Notes: a model not told the origin generated them from the letters alone. A stretch of 64,000 nt of DNA from JAOUEA01 sp963810945 (GCA_963810945.1 CAWEPI010000008.1:496001-560000), one strand, 5' to 3'. Counted from the first letter of the stretch, positions 17,508 through 27,112 are shown. Numbers and translations are program-made.

Positions 17508-20500
17508 GCACCACGACGATGCCTCCCGAGATCGTGGCCGCGATGGGCGGCGCCGAGCCCACCCCCGAACAGTGGGCCGCCATCTCGATGCCGCTGGAGC
17601 CCTACGTGCTGGTGGCGGGCGCCGGCTCGGGCAAGACCTCCGTGATGGCGGCCCGCGTGGTCTACCTCGCGCTGGTGGCGCTCGGCCGGATCCCCGCCGC
17701 GCACGAGGGCGCGCTCCCGGGCAACGTGCTCGCGCTCACCTTCACCGTGAAGGCCACCGAGAACCTGCGCCAGCGCGTGCGCCGCGCCCTCGCCACCGTC
17801 GAGCTGGACGAGGGCGAGGAGCCGGAGATCCTCAACTACCACGGACTCGCCGCGCAGGTGATCGACCGCTACGGCATGCTCGCGGGCATCGAGCCCGGGC
17901 AGCGCGTGCTCTCGCAGGCGCAGCGCGTGGACCTCGCCGGGCGGGTCCTCGACGAGATGACCTTCCAGCACGTGAAGACGGAATGGCAGCCGTCGGTGGT
18001 GGACAAGATCCTGAAGCTCGACGAGCAGGCCCAGAACCACCTGGTGGATCCCGACGCGATCGTCGCGCACAACGTGGAGCGGCTGGAGGCGCTGAAGGGA
18101 CATCGGTCGGACAAGGCGTTCTACGCGGCGCGGGATCGCCTGGAGCTCGCGGAGGCCGTGAAGGTCTTCCGCCGCCTCAAGCGCGACCTTGGCGTGATCG
18201 ACTTCGGCGACCAGATCGAGCTCGCGATGCGCGTGGCCACGGAGCACCCGGAGGTCGGCCGCGAGTACCGCGACCGCTTCGCCGCCGTGCTGCTCGACGA
18301 GTACCAGGACACGAACGTCGCGCAGGCGCGGCTGATGGAGGCGCTCTTCGGCGGCGGGCACCCCGTGACCGCGGTGGGCGACCCCGACCAGAACATCTAC
18401 GCGTGGCGCGGCGCCTCGCTCTACAACCTGCTGGAGTTCCCGCAACGGTTCCGCCGCGCCGACGGCGCCGAGGCCGCGCGGCTCCCCCTGTTCACCAACT
18501 TCCGCTCGGGCGCACGCATCCTGCACGCCGCCGACGCGATCATCGCGCCGCTGCCGGCCGCGCAGCGGCCCGACCCCGAGAAGGAGCTGGTGCCGTGGCC
18601 CGCCAACGGCGAGGGCGACGTGACGCTCGCCACGCACCTCGACGAGCTCACGGAGGCGCGCTGGATCGCCGAGCGGATCGAGGCGCTGCACGCGGAGGGC
18701 GCCGCCTGGTCGGACGTGGCGGTGCTCTGCCGGACGTCGCGCCTGTTCTTCCTGCTGCAGCGCGCGTTCGAGGACCGCGGCATCCCGGTGGAGATCGTGG
18801 GGCTCGCCGGGCTGCTGAAGCTGCCCGAGGTGGTGGACGTCCTCGCCTACGCGCGCGCGGCGAACGACCCGATGGCCTCGGTGGCGCTCGCCCGGATCCT
18901 CCTGGGGCCCCGCTACCGCGTGGGGTTCAAGGACCTCGCGCTGGTGGCGCGCTGGGCCAAGGACATGAACTACGCGTGGCGCGAGGACGGCAACGACGAC
19001 GAGGAGACGCCCTTCCTGTTCGCCGAGGCGCTGGAGCACCTCGACGACATCGAGGGCCTGAGCGACGAGGGCCGCACGCGCCTCGAGACGTTCCGGCGCG
19101 AGCTCGAGGCGCTGCGCGTCGAGGCGCGTCGCCCCGTCCCCGAGTTCTTCGGCGAGGTGATCCGGCGCACCGGCATCGTGGAGGAGCTCGAGGCAGGCAC
19201 CGATCGCGCGGTGGGGACGCAGCGCGCGCGCAACCTCGGCGCGTTCCTGGACCAGGTGCACGCGTTCGAGCCCGTCGAGGGCGAGCTCACGCTGCGCGCG
19301 TTCCTGCAGTACGTCGACGACGTGGAGGCGCTCGACAAGGAGGAGTGGGAGCCGGTCCAGCCCTCGGACGAGGACGCGGTGAAGGTGATGACGATCCACC
19401 AGGCCAAGGGGCTCGAGTTCGACCACGTGTTCGTGCCGGGCGTGGCCACCGGCCTGATGCCGTCGAAGCGGATCCAGCAGAACCCTGCGGAGCGCGGCTA
19501 CTCGCTCGACTTCGAGCTGCGCGGCGACGCCGCCATCCTGCCCGCCTTCGACGGCGTGCTCTCCCACTTCAAGCGCGACCTGCAGGCGCAGGAGGTCGTG
19601 GAGGAGCGTCGCACGATGTACGTGGCGCTCACGCGCGCGCGCCGGTCGCTGCACGTGAGCGGCTCGCAGTGGTACGGCGAGCTCGTGATGGCCAAGGGTC
19701 CCAGCGAGTTCTTCACCGAGCTCGCGGATTGGGGCGCCGCCACGGGCGAGGCCACGCTGGAGCTGGCGGAGGGCATCGACGCCGAGGAGAACCCGATGCT
19801 CGGCTACCGGCAAGGGCTCGTGCGGCCCTGGCCCGGCCCCGCCAGGCCCGACGACGCGGACGCGCTCTTCGCGGACGGATGGCGGACGGCGGCCGTCGAC
19901 GCGGTGGCGTCGGGCGGCGTCCAGCCTTCGCTGCTCGACGCGCTCGGCGAGGAGGACCGCGCTGCCTTCGAGCGGGCGGCGTCGGCGCAGCGCCAGCTCG
20001 CCGCGCACCTGCGCGAGCGCGAGGCCGCCGAGCGCGGACCCGGCGCCGAGGGCGCGCCGCAGACGCTCTCGGTGAGCTCCGTGATGACCTACGCGCAGTG
20101 CCCCAAGCGCTTCTACTGGTCCAGCGTCCGGCCGCTCCCGCGCTTCAGCGGACCGGCGGCGCGCATCGGCACGGAGATCCACGGCTGGATCGAGCGGCGC
20201 GCGCGCGGTCAGGGCCAACTGCTGGAGGTCGACGACGCCCCCGACCTCACCGACGAGGAGCTCGCGGGCGACCCCGGCCGCGTGGACCGGCTCCGCCAGG
20301 CGTTCCTGGAGAGCCGCTTCGCCTCGCTCACGCCGCTGTTCGCCGAGCGCGCGTTCATGCTGCGCGCGGGTCCGTACGCGGTGAGCGGGCGCATCGACGC
20401 GATCTACGGCGCGCACGACGGGCCCTGGGAGGTCGTCGACTGGAAGACCGGCCAGCGCCCAGCGGACGACGACCCGCTCTCCGGCCTCCAGCTCGACCTC

Positions 20501-20752
20501 TACGGACTGGCGTGCGTGGAGATCTGGGACAAGGCCCCCGAGGAGCTCACGCTCACCTACGTCTACCTGAAGACGGGCGAGGAGATGACGCGTCCCCTCG
20601 GCGACCCGGAGGCGGTGCGGTCACGTGTGGAGACGGCGCTCGACGCCATCGCGGACGGATCGTTCGCCCCCACCCCGGGACCGGCCTGCCGCTACTGCGA
20701 CTTCCGCGCGTTCTGCGCCGAAGGTCAGGCCTGGGTCGCAGCGAACAATTAG
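17504..20752 (+). CDS. adnB: AdnB-type UvrD-like helicase / PD-(D/E)XK nuclease subunit
   Basis: The 1082-residue intact partner of the upstream gene. Walker A is GAGSGKTS (about residue 41), motif II LLDEYQDTN, motif III GDPDQNIYAWRGA, then HQAKGLEFDHVFVPG and the VALTRAR motif VI, all canonical. That suggests this subunit is the active lead motor. The C-terminal nuclease has SGRIDAIY and VDWKTGQ, and iron-sulphur cysteines AQCPKRF and CRYCDFRAFC. The start overlaps adnA, so the subunits are made together. Free of frameshifts. Confidence 0.95.
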   Translation: MSTTTMPPEIVAAMGGAEPTPEQWAAISMPLEPYVLVAGAGSGKTSVMAARVVYLALVALGRIPAAHEGALPGNVLALTFTVKATENLRQRVRRALATVELDEGEEPEILNYHGLAAQVIDRYGMLAGIEPGQRVLSQAQRVDLAGRVLDEMTFQHVKTEWQPSVVDKILKLDEQAQNHLVDPDAIVAHNVERLEALKGHRSDKAFYAARDRLELAEAVKVFRRLKRDLGVIDFGDQIELAMRVATEHPEVGREYRDRFAAVLLDEYQDTNVAQARLMEALFGGGHPVTAVGDPDQNIYAWRGASLYNLLEFPQRFRRADGAEAARLPLFTNFRSGARILHAADAIIAPLPAAQRPDPEKELVPWPANGEGDVTLATHLDELTEARWIAERIEALHAEGAAWSDVAVLCRTSRLFFLLQRAFEDRGIPVEIVGLAGLLKLPEVVDVLAYARAANDPMASVALARILLGPRYRVGFKDLALVARWAKDMNYAWREDGNDDEETPFLFAEALEHLDDIEGLSDEGRTRLETFRRELEALRVEARRPVPEFFGEVIRRTGIVEELEAGTDRAVGTQRARNLGAFLDQVHAFEPVEGELTLRAFLQYVDDVEALDKEEWEPVQPSDEDAVKVMTIHQAKGLEFDHVFVPGVATGLMPSKRIQQNPAERGYSLDFELRGDAAILPAFDGVLSHFKRDLQAQEVVEERRTMYVALTRARRSLHVSGSQWYGELVMAKGPSEFFTELADWGAATGEATLELAEGIDAEENPMLGYRQGLVRPWPGPARPDDADALFADGWRTAAVDAVASGGVQPSLLDALGEEDRAAFERAASAQRQLAAHLREREAAERGPGAEGAPQTLSVSSVMTYAQCPKRFYWSSVRPLPRFSGPAARIGTEIHGWIERRARGQGQLLEVDDAPDLTDEELAGDPGRVDRLRQAFLESRFASLTPLFAERAFMLRAGPYAVSGRIDAIYGAHDGPWEVVDWKTGQRPADDDPLSGLQLDLYGLACVEIWDKAPEELTLTYVYLKTGEEMTRPLGDPEAVRSRVETALDAIADGSFAPTPGPACRYCDFRAFCAEGQAWVAANN

Positions 20753-20756
20753 GCGC

Positions 20757-21119
20757 TCACTCGCCTTGGGCCGAGAGACGCTCGATCGAGGCCTCGAAGG
20801 TCCTGTAGCCCGCCGCGGGATCGAACCCGCCCTCGCGCACACCCGGGACGAGGCGGGCCACCAGGCCGGTCTCGGCGGGGCCGCGCACCTGCGACGCTGC
20901 GCGGAACCACTCGAGGTCACCGGGCTGGATCACGACCTCGCCGCTGGTGCCGAGGCGCCGGTACGAGGCGTCGTCGGTGACCACCGGCGTGTGCCTATAG
21001 GCTCGGTCCAGCTGGGCACGGACCGCGTCGTCCTCGCACGCGATCCGGACCGTCCCGTCCCACGTGACGGTGGCCACGACGGTCTCCGGATCGTCGGCGG
21101 GGTGGAACTCGACGTTCAT
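20757..21119 (-). CDS. Hypothetical 120-residue protein
   Basis: Begins MNVEFHPADDPETVVATVTWDG, a beta-rich soluble protein with no TM or signal peptide. TAGCCT lies six bases before ATG 21119 without a Shine-Dalgarno, so a leaderless start is likely. It converges on adnB with a 4-base gap. No family recognised. Confidence 0.65.
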   Translation of the reverse strand: MNVEFHPADDPETVVATVTWDGTVRIACEDDAVRAQLDRAYRHTPVVTDDASYRRLGTSGEVVIQPGDLEWFRAASQVRGPAETGLVARLVPGVREGGFDPAAGYRTFEASIERLSAQGE

Positions 21120-21138
21120 GGACCCAGGCTACCGGGCT

Positions 21139-21561
21139 TCACCGGGCGAGCGAGCGGTCCACGCGTCGGATCATGCGCGCGAGGTTCTCCATCAGGGCGA
21201 TGGCGACCTCGGGGTCGTCGTTCAGGACCTTCTGGAAGTCCTTGCGGGTGATCATGAGCATCGTCATGGGGGTCTCGCTCACCACGGAGGCGGTGCGCGG
21301 CCCGCCGTCGAGCAGCGAGATCTCGCCGAAGTGATCGCCCGGGAGCGTGCGGCCCACGGTCCGGCCCTTCACGGTCACCTTGGCCTGGCCCGCCAGCACG
21401 ACGAAGATGCTCTCCCCCTCGTCGCCTTCCTTCACGATGGAGTGTCCGCCCATGTAGTTCACGATCTCCGCCACGGACGCGACCTTCTTCAGCTGCCGCT
21501 TGGAGAGCGCCTCGAAGAGCGGCACGGCCGCCAGGGCGACCTCGATCTTGGGCTTCGCCAC
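21139..21561 (-). CDS. Stand-alone cyclic-nucleotide-binding (Crp-like sensor) domain protein
   Basis: GTG 21561 is preceded by GAGGAGG. The 140-residue protein is a single cNMP-binding beta-barrel: VPLFEALSKRQLKKVA, GHSIVKEGDEGESIFVVLAG and the phosphate-binding cassette GDHFGEISLLDGGPRTASV, all conserved. There is no helix-turn-helix, so it is a sensor or partner domain only. It is divergent from a Crp-family regulator 127 bases away. Confidence 0.85.
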   Translation of the reverse strand: MAKPKIEVALAAVPLFEALSKRQLKKVASVAEIVNYMGGHSIVKEGDEGESIFVVLAGQAKVTVKGRTVGRTLPGDHFGEISLLDGGPRTASVVSETPMTMLMITRKDFQKVLNDDPEVAIALMENLARMIRRVDRSLAR

Positions 21562-21688
21562 GGGACCTCCTCGCGCGCTCGATGGTCGGGTCGGCGACAG
21601 CCTATCTTTTCCTCCCCGCGGATGGGAACGCGCGGCCGTGTCACCCGTCCCGGATACGCTCCTCGCCCCCCGGTTAGGAGTGGTGCTC

Positions 21689-22267
21689 ATGGCGGCGCGT
21701 CTGCCCCGCCCCGATCGACCGCTCCCCCTCGTCGCGGTGCGCACGGGCCAGGAGGTCGTGCGCCAGGGCGAGGCGTGCATGCACGCGAGCGTGATCGAGG
21801 CAGGCGCGCTGCTCGCCACGGCGGTCTCGTCCGACGGCCGGGTCCTCGCCCTCGACGTGCTGGGGCCCGGCGACCTGGTGGGCGAGCCCGATCGCGCCGC
21901 GTCGCTCGTGACGGTGCGCGCCCTGCGGCCGTGTCGGCTACGTCCGCTCACGGGCCCGGTCGCGGCGACGCTGATGGCCGAGCGCGCGCGCAGGGCGGCG
22001 GCGCTCGCCCTGGACCTCGCGTGGTCGGACGTGTCCGGGCGCGTCGACCGGCGGCTGACGGACCTGGCGGGGCGGTTCGGGCGTCCGGTACCCGGCGGCG
22101 TCCTGCTGGCGCTGCCGCTCACCCAAGAAGATCTCGCCGCGCTGGCCGGCACCTCGCGCGAGTCGGTGAACCGCGCGTTGCGGCGGCTCGAGCGGGCCGG
22201 ACGGGTGGCCGTGCTCGCTCGATCCCGCTACCTGGTGCGGCCCGGGCTGCAGGCCGTGGCCACGTGA
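21689..22267 (+). CDS. Crp/Fnr-family transcription regulator with a reduced sensor domain
   Basis: ATG 21689 follows AGGAG by 8 bases. The 192-residue protein has a shortened beta-barrel sensor (about residues 10-95; the phosphate-binding loop is degenerate, VLGPGDLVGEP) and a C-terminal winged helix of the Crp type with recognition region LTQEDLAALAGTSRESVNRALRRLERAG. It lies beside a stand-alone cyclic-nucleotide-binding protein on the other strand, which suggests shared ligand or control. Confidence 0.87.
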   Translation: MAARLPRPDRPLPLVAVRTGQEVVRQGEACMHASVIEAGALLATAVSSDGRVLALDVLGPGDLVGEPDRAASLVTVRALRPCRLRPLTGPVAATLMAERARRAAALALDLAWSDVSGRVDRRLTDLAGRFGRPVPGGVLLALPLTQEDLAALAGTSRESVNRALRRLERAGRVAVLARSRYLVRPGLQAVAT

Positions 22268-22278
22268 TCGGCCGGCGG

Positions 22279-23157
22279 TCACTCCGCGCCGGCGCCCGCG
22301 CCCTCCTGCAGGATGATCAGGCTGCAGGTGTTGCAGTAGCGGGCCCGGCCTTTCACCGGCCTCCCGCAGCGCTCGCACGCGCGCGGCATCACCGTGAACC
22401 ACGCGGCGTCGAGGCCCTTGCCCGTCTTGTCGACGCGTCCCTCGCCCTGCAGCTTCAGCAGGTGCGCCAGAACGGAGCGGGCCGCGAGCGCGTGCACCTC
22501 CGCCGGGTAGTCCGCATAGATCGCCTCGACCATCTGCATGATCGTGCGCGGCCCGTCCGCCATGGCGGCCAGCACCTGCTCCTCGCGCTCCGTCCGGTGC
22601 TCGACGTACTCCTGCAGCTTCTCGGCGGCGCGGAGCACCACCGGGCCGTGGCCCGGGTAGAGGATCCTCGGCGCCAGGTCCTGCATGCGCCCGAGCGACC
22701 GCAGGTACTGCGCGAGGTCGCCGTCGGGCGGGTCGATGAAGCTCGTGCCTCGCCCGAGCACCGCGTCGCCCGTGAAGAGCGCGCCGTCCGCGGGGAGATG
22801 GAAGACCACGTGGTCGGACGAGTGGCCCGGGGTGTGCACGGCCACGAACGACGTCGCGCCCACGTCGATCCGCTCGCCGTCGCGGAGGTGCTCGGCGCCG
22901 TCCAGGCGGAACGCGCGGAGCTGCGCGCCCACGCGCCGGGCGAACGTGAGCGCGCCGGGCGCGTGATCGGGGTGGTCGTGCGTGACGAGGACCGCGCCAA
23001 CCCGACCGGCCACCCTTGCCACCTCGTCGAGGTGCGCCGGGTCGAGGGGACCGGGGTCGATCACGACCGCGGGGTCCTCGCCCACCACCCAGGTGTTCGT
23101 GCCCTCCAGCGTGTACACCGACGGGTTCGGCGCCAGGACCCGGACGACGCGCTGCAT
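22279..23157 (-). CDS. MBL-fold metallo-hydrolase (LACTB2/glyoxalase II-like) with C-terminal zinc ribbon
   Basis: The 292-residue protein has the metal motif THDHPDHAPG, the later ligands HTPGHSSDH and GDAVLGRG and a PGHGP, as in LACTB2-like hydrolases. A winged-helix-like C-terminal region leads to a four-Cys zinc ribbon (CERCGRPVKGRARYCNTC). The NUDIX gene upstream ends two bases before this start. The pair MBL + NUDIX is recurrent in actinobacteria; the substrate is unknown, with RNA or CoA/acyl esters as family possibilities. Confidence 0.87.
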   Translation of the reverse strand: MQRVVRVLAPNPSVYTLEGTNTWVVGEDPAVVIDPGPLDPAHLDEVARVAGRVGAVLVTHDHPDHAPGALTFARRVGAQLRAFRLDGAEHLRDGERIDVGATSFVAVHTPGHSSDHVVFHLPADGALFTGDAVLGRGTSFIDPPDGDLAQYLRSLGRMQDLAPRILYPGHGPVVLRAAEKLQEYVEHRTEREEQVLAAMADGPRTIMQMVEAIYADYPAEVHALAARSVLAHLLKLQGEGRVDKTGKGLDAAWFTVMPRACERCGRPVKGRARYCNTCSLIILQEGAGAGAE

Positions 23158-23159
23158 CC

Positions 23160-23804
23160 TCAGTCCTGCCAGAAGACCGACCGCGGGAGGCGGTCGAGGT
23201 CGTCGTCGTCGGGTTCCCGCGTCTCGATCCGCCGGGCCCGGAGCTCCTCCGCGGTGTCGGACGCCGCGAGGGCGCGCACCGTGAAGTAGGTGGGCCAGTA
23301 GAGCTTCCGGGCGCCGGCCTCCCACTCGCCGAGCAGGGCGCGCGGCGCCGCCCACCACGCGTGCACCGCCTCGTGGCCGTCGGGCACGGGGTCGAGCCCG
23401 GGCGGCGACGCCACCGCGTAGTAGCGCGCGTCGAAGCGCACGGGGACCTCCTCGGGCGCCACCCAGTGCGCGACCTCCGCGAGCTGATCGAGGGCGGGGG
23501 GCGACGCGGTGGCGGCGGCCATCGGATCGCCGGGGTCGGCCACCTGGAGGCCCGTCGCGGTGAGCGCGAGGCCGGCCTCCTCGGCCAGCTCGCGCACGGC
23601 GGCCGCGCGGGCCGCCTCGGTCGCCGAGCCGAACCAGGCCTGGGCGAGCCGCTCGTCGTCGGCGTCGACGGCGCCCCCCGGGAACACCACGTACCCGGGG
23701 AGGAACCGGCTCCCCGACGAGCGCTCCAGGACCAGCACCTCGGGCCCGTCCTCGGCGTCGCGCACCGCGATCACCGACGCCGCCTTGCGGATGTCCTCGC
23801 TCAC
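23160..23804 (-). CDS. NUDIX hydrolase
   Basis: GTG 23804 gives 214 residues. The NUDIX box is recognisable: GGAV, followed after a spacer by AAVRELAEEAGL, carrying the catalytic R-E-x-x-E-E-x-G. A PGYVVFPGG stretch precedes it and the spacer between the Gly pair and the REL helix is longer than in the standard box, as in NUDT19/RNase-like members. It is transcribed with the MBL hydrolase. Confidence 0.85.
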   Translation of the reverse strand: MSEDIRKAASVIAVRDAEDGPEVLVLERSSGSRFLPGYVVFPGGAVDADDERLAQAWFGSATEAARAAAVRELAEEAGLALTATGLQVADPGDPMAAATASPPALDQLAEVAHWVAPEEVPVRFDARYYAVASPPGLDPVPDGHEAVHAWWAAPRALLGEWEAGARKLYWPTYFTVRALAASDTAEELRARRIETREPDDDDLDRLPRSVFWQD

Positions 23805-23858
23805 GGCGGCGATTCTCGCAGGATGGCCGGAGCCCCGCCGCGCCGACATACTCCGAGC

Positions 23859-24917
23859 ATGAGCAGCCCGGTGCGCGACGCGATCGTGGTGGCGATCCGC
23901 GATCACGGCCCGATCTCGTTCGCCGAGTACATGGAGCGCGCGCTCTACGGGCCCGGCGGCTACTACGAGCGCCCCCCGGTCGGTGCCGAGGGCGACTTCA
24001 TCACGAGCCCGCACGTGCACCCGGTCTTCGCGGAGCTGCTCGCCGGCGGCATCCGGCAGATCGCCGAGCGCCTGGGCGACCCCTCTCCCCTGCGCCTCGT
24101 GGAGGTGGGCGCGGGCGACGGCACGCTGGCGACGCAGCTGCTCGCGCACCTCGACGACCTCGACGTCGCGTACACGGCGGTGGAGCGCAGCGCGGGCGCC
24201 CGCGCACGGCTCGCCGAGACCCCCGGCGCTACGGTTGCCGAGGAGATCCCCGCCTCGCCCCACATCGTGCTCGCCAACGAACTGCTGGACAACCTGCCCT
24301 TCCGGCGGGTGCGGGTGACGGCGGAGGGACCCCGGGAGATCCGGGTCGGCCTCGACGACGCCGACCGGCTGGTCGAGGTGCTCACCGCGCCAGACGCCGA
24401 GGGGTTGGAGCGCGCCGCGGGCCTGGTCGAGGACGACGAGGTCGTGCTCCCCGACGGGGCCCTCGCGTTCGTCGACCGGCTGGCCGCGGTGCCGACGGAC
24501 GGGATGGCGCTGCTGATCGACTACGGCGGCGTGGGCTCGCCGGGCGGTCTCACGCACGGGTACCGGGGCCATCGCGTGACCGAGGACCCGTTGGACGAGC
24601 CCGGCACGGCCGACATCACCGCCGGCGTGGACTTCGCGCTGATCGCGGAACGCGCCCAGGCGCGAGGGCTCGTGGCGTTCCCCACCGTGACGCAGCGGCG
24701 AGCGCTGACGGCGTTGGGCTTCGAGATGTGGGCACGCCGCGAGCTCGAGGCGCAGCACCGCATGTTGGACGAGCGCGACGGACTGGGGGCCGTGCGGACG
24801 TGGGGCGCGCGCAGCCGCGCAACGCTCCTCGTCGATCCGGCCGCCCTCGGTCGCTTCCGCTGGTTGGTCCTCGCCACCCCCGGCCTGGATCCGCCCAGGT
24901 GGCTCGACCTGCCTTGA
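23859..24917 (+). CDS. MidA/NDUFAF7-type SAM-dependent methyltransferase
   Basis: The 352-residue protein belongs to the family (DUF185) whose mitochondrial member methylates an arginine of the complex I subunit NDUFS2, the homologue of NuoD. Visible are SFAEYMERALYGPGGYY, GDFITSPHVHPVF, the SAM site VEVGAGDGTLA, ANELLDNLPF and LIDYGG. A nuoD gene lies about 3 kb downstream, so a role in NADH dehydrogenase assembly is plausible here too. CATACT is six bases before the ATG and no Shine-Dalgarno is visible. Confidence 0.88.
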   Translation: MSSPVRDAIVVAIRDHGPISFAEYMERALYGPGGYYERPPVGAEGDFITSPHVHPVFAELLAGGIRQIAERLGDPSPLRLVEVGAGDGTLATQLLAHLDDLDVAYTAVERSAGARARLAETPGATVAEEIPASPHIVLANELLDNLPFRRVRVTAEGPREIRVGLDDADRLVEVLTAPDAEGLERAAGLVEDDEVVLPDGALAFVDRLAAVPTDGMALLIDYGGVGSPGGLTHGYRGHRVTEDPLDEPGTADITAGVDFALIAERAQARGLVAFPTVTQRRALTALGFEMWARRELEAQHRMLDERDGLGAVRTWGARSRATLLVDPAALGRFRWLVLATPGLDPPRWLDLP

Positions 24918-24985
24918 CCCTCGTGCGACCGGCCCCGTAGCGTTGGTCAGCCCGAACCCTGCCGAGCGAGGAGATCCCAACCGTC

Positions 24986-26524
24986 ATGCGTCGCCGCACC
25001 GTCGTCATCGTCGCCGCACTCATCGTCCTCGCCCTGGTGGCGGCCATCGTGATCAGCGCCACGCAGGGCTCGTCGCCATCGCCCAAGGCCGCAGCCGCGG
25101 GGTCGCCCTCGGAGAGCAACCGGGGATCGGAGCCCTCGGGGGAGGCCGGCGGGACCGAGGAAGAGGGCGCGGGCCGGGAGGCGGACGCGGGGAGCGAAGG
25201 GAGCGGCGACCCCGATGCCGGCGAGGGGCAGCAGGAGCGGTTCGACGCCCTCGCCGAGGCCAAAGCCGACGGCACCTTCGGCGTGGACGCGCGCATCCCG
25301 CGCGCGGCGAGCGCGCCCGGGTGGGCGGGCGAGCGCGTCGTCGCCCGCCACTACGACGATTGGGAGCCGGCGATCGCCACGGACCCGAACGCGCCGTACG
25401 TCTACCGCCTGGTCACGCGCTACGGTGGCCCCACCGCCTGCCCGAAGGACTGCCCCGACCCGGCCATCATCCTGCAGGTCTCGAGGGACGACGGCCGGCA
25501 CTGGGGACCGTTCCGGTTCCTGTGCACGTGCAAAGGCACGCACGGCATGTACGACCCCGAGATCGAGGTGGCCGACGACACCGGCACGGTCCAGGCCGCC
25601 TTCATGCGCAACTACACCGTCTGGTTCGTCCGCTCCTCGGACCACGGGAAGACCTGGTCGAAGCCGGTTCCCGTCTACGGGGACGTCGCCTGGCAGGACA
25701 AGCCGCTGCTGGCTTCGAGCGCGGACGGCAACGATGTCTACGTGGCGTTCAACGGGCCGAGCGCCGGCGACGCGTACGTGGCGTTCTCCCACGACGGCGG
25801 GAAGACGTGGGATCAGCGCAAGGTCACGACCAGCGGGCGCTACCTCTACGCGTTCGGCGGCCAGGTGCTCTCCGACGGGACGGTCGTGTACGCGGAGTCG
25901 AGCCTCAGGTACAGCGGGAACGGACGGGGGCTGAAGGGAGCCAACCGCACGGTGATCCTGCGTTCGGTGAACGGCGGCACGTCGTGGACCACGGCGACGG
26001 TCGCCTCGTTCGCGCTCGGACGCAAGTGCGTCTCCGCCGCCTGCCCCGCGGACTTCTACGACGGCCATACGGCGCTCGGCGTGGATGGCGCGGATCGGCT
26101 GATCCTGGCGGCCGACGGGTCGCTGAAGTCCCATGGGATCCGCGGCGTCTTCGCCTGGACGTCGACGGACGGCGGCGTGAACTGGAGCCCACGCGTGCGC
26201 CTGAGTCCCGGTTCCAGCGGGGCGGGGTTCCCCGCGGCGGTCGGCACCCCCGGGGGCGAGCTCCGCATCTGGTACATGGCCCGCCGCGACGGCCGCTGGA
26301 ACACCTTCTACCGGATCTCCACCGACGGCGCGCTCTGGAGCCCCGCGGTGAAGATCTCCGACGCCACCGGCGGCGCCGTCTACATCAGCCCCAAGGGATA
26401 CCGCGAGGCCTACGGCGACTACGGCGAGATCGACGTCACCGACACCGGCAAGACGGTGGCGATCTGGGGCGAGGGCGCGAGCTACGCGGGTCCGGGCGGC
26501 GCGTGGTTCAACCGCGCGACCTGA
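24986..26524 (+). CDS. Secreted or membrane-anchored BNR/Asp-box (sialidase-like) beta-propeller
   Basis: The 512-residue protein has an N-terminal signal/TM (residues 1-26), a low-complexity Gly/Glu/Ser linker (about 30-85) and a propeller with Asp-box repeats SRDDGRHW, SSDHGKTW, SHDGGKTW, SVNGGTSW, STDGGVNW and STDGALW. Two Cys pairs (CPKDC, CTC) suggest disulphides. The sialidase catalytic set (FRIP, Tyr-Glu) is not evident, so it may be a binding or other glycan-active propeller. GAGGAG precedes the ATG. Confidence 0.8.
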   Translation: MRRRTVVIVAALIVLALVAAIVISATQGSSPSPKAAAAGSPSESNRGSEPSGEAGGTEEEGAGREADAGSEGSGDPDAGEGQQERFDALAEAKADGTFGVDARIPRAASAPGWAGERVVARHYDDWEPAIATDPNAPYVYRLVTRYGGPTACPKDCPDPAIILQVSRDDGRHWGPFRFLCTCKGTHGMYDPEIEVADDTGTVQAAFMRNYTVWFVRSSDHGKTWSKPVPVYGDVAWQDKPLLASSADGNDVYVAFNGPSAGDAYVAFSHDGGKTWDQRKVTTSGRYLYAFGGQVLSDGTVVYAESSLRYSGNGRGLKGANRTVILRSVNGGTSWTTATVASFALGRKCVSAACPADFYDGHTALGVDGADRLILAADGSLKSHGIRGVFAWTSTDGGVNWSPRVRLSPGSSGAGFPAAVGTPGGELRIWYMARRDGRWNTFYRISTDGALWSPAVKISDATGGAVYISPKGYREAYGDYGEIDVTDTGKTVAIWGEGASYAGPGGAWFNRAT

Positions 26525-26537
26525 GCCCCGTCGTTCG

Positions 26538-27026
26538 TCACACCGGCAGCGGATCCCCTCGGCGGACCGACCAGACGAGCCGGTTGAGCTCGTCGACGAT
26601 GCCCTCCTCGCCCTCGTCGCCGAAGGGATCCATCTCCTCGGCCGCGAAGGTCCCGGGCGCCGCCACGCGTTCGCCGGAGTTGCCCACGAGCACCGCACGC
26701 CCCTCGTGGGGGTTCCGCTCGCCCACGAATCCGGCCACGTCGTCCCAGGGCAACTTCACCGTCCGCAGGACCCCCACCACGCCGACGCCCTCCTCGTCGA
26801 TCGTGAACCCCAGGTGGCACAGGCGCCTCGCCACCCAGGCGCAGCCCACCAGCATGACCACGCCGATCACCTTCATCGGCAGCCCGATCGGCGAGACCAG
26901 CAGCGCCGCGGCCATCGCGAGCGGCGCGAGCGGCACCACACGGGACTCCAAGCGCCAGCCGCGAGACCACACCTCGAGCGCCCCCCGCTTGTCCCGGCGC
27001 ACCCTGAACCGACCGTAGGTAAGCAT
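26538..27026 (-). CDS. Two-TM membrane protein with PH-like domain
   Basis: ATG 27026 follows GGGGG by 5 bases. Residues 1-30 are basic and soluble, two membrane segments follow (about 31-75: VVPLAPLAMAAALLVSPIGL and VIGVVMLVGCAWVA), then a beta-rich PH-like domain (FTIDEEGVGVVGVLRTVKLPWDDVAGF) and an acidic tail. This is the layout of actinobacterial low-molecular-weight PH-domain membrane proteins. Function unknown. It lies downstream of nuoD on the same strand with an 86-base gap. Confidence 0.7.
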   Translation of the reverse strand: MLTYGRFRVRRDKRGALEVWSRGWRLESRVVPLAPLAMAAALLVSPIGLPMKVIGVVMLVGCAWVARRLCHLGFTIDEEGVGVVGVLRTVKLPWDDVAGFVGERNPHEGRAVLVGNSGERVAAPGTFAAEEMDPFGDEGEEGIVDELNRLVWSVRRGDPLPV

Positions 27027-27112
27027 CACGTCCCCCTCAGGACTCGTCGCGGTGGGTATCGGCACGCGAGGGCACGAACCTGGAACGCGGATGTGGAGGA
27101 AGACGACCGCGC

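Noticed and set aside
17438..20416. 992-codon minus-strand open frame
   Set aside because: Mirror of adnB with low-complexity Arg/Val/Glu/His composition and no domain.
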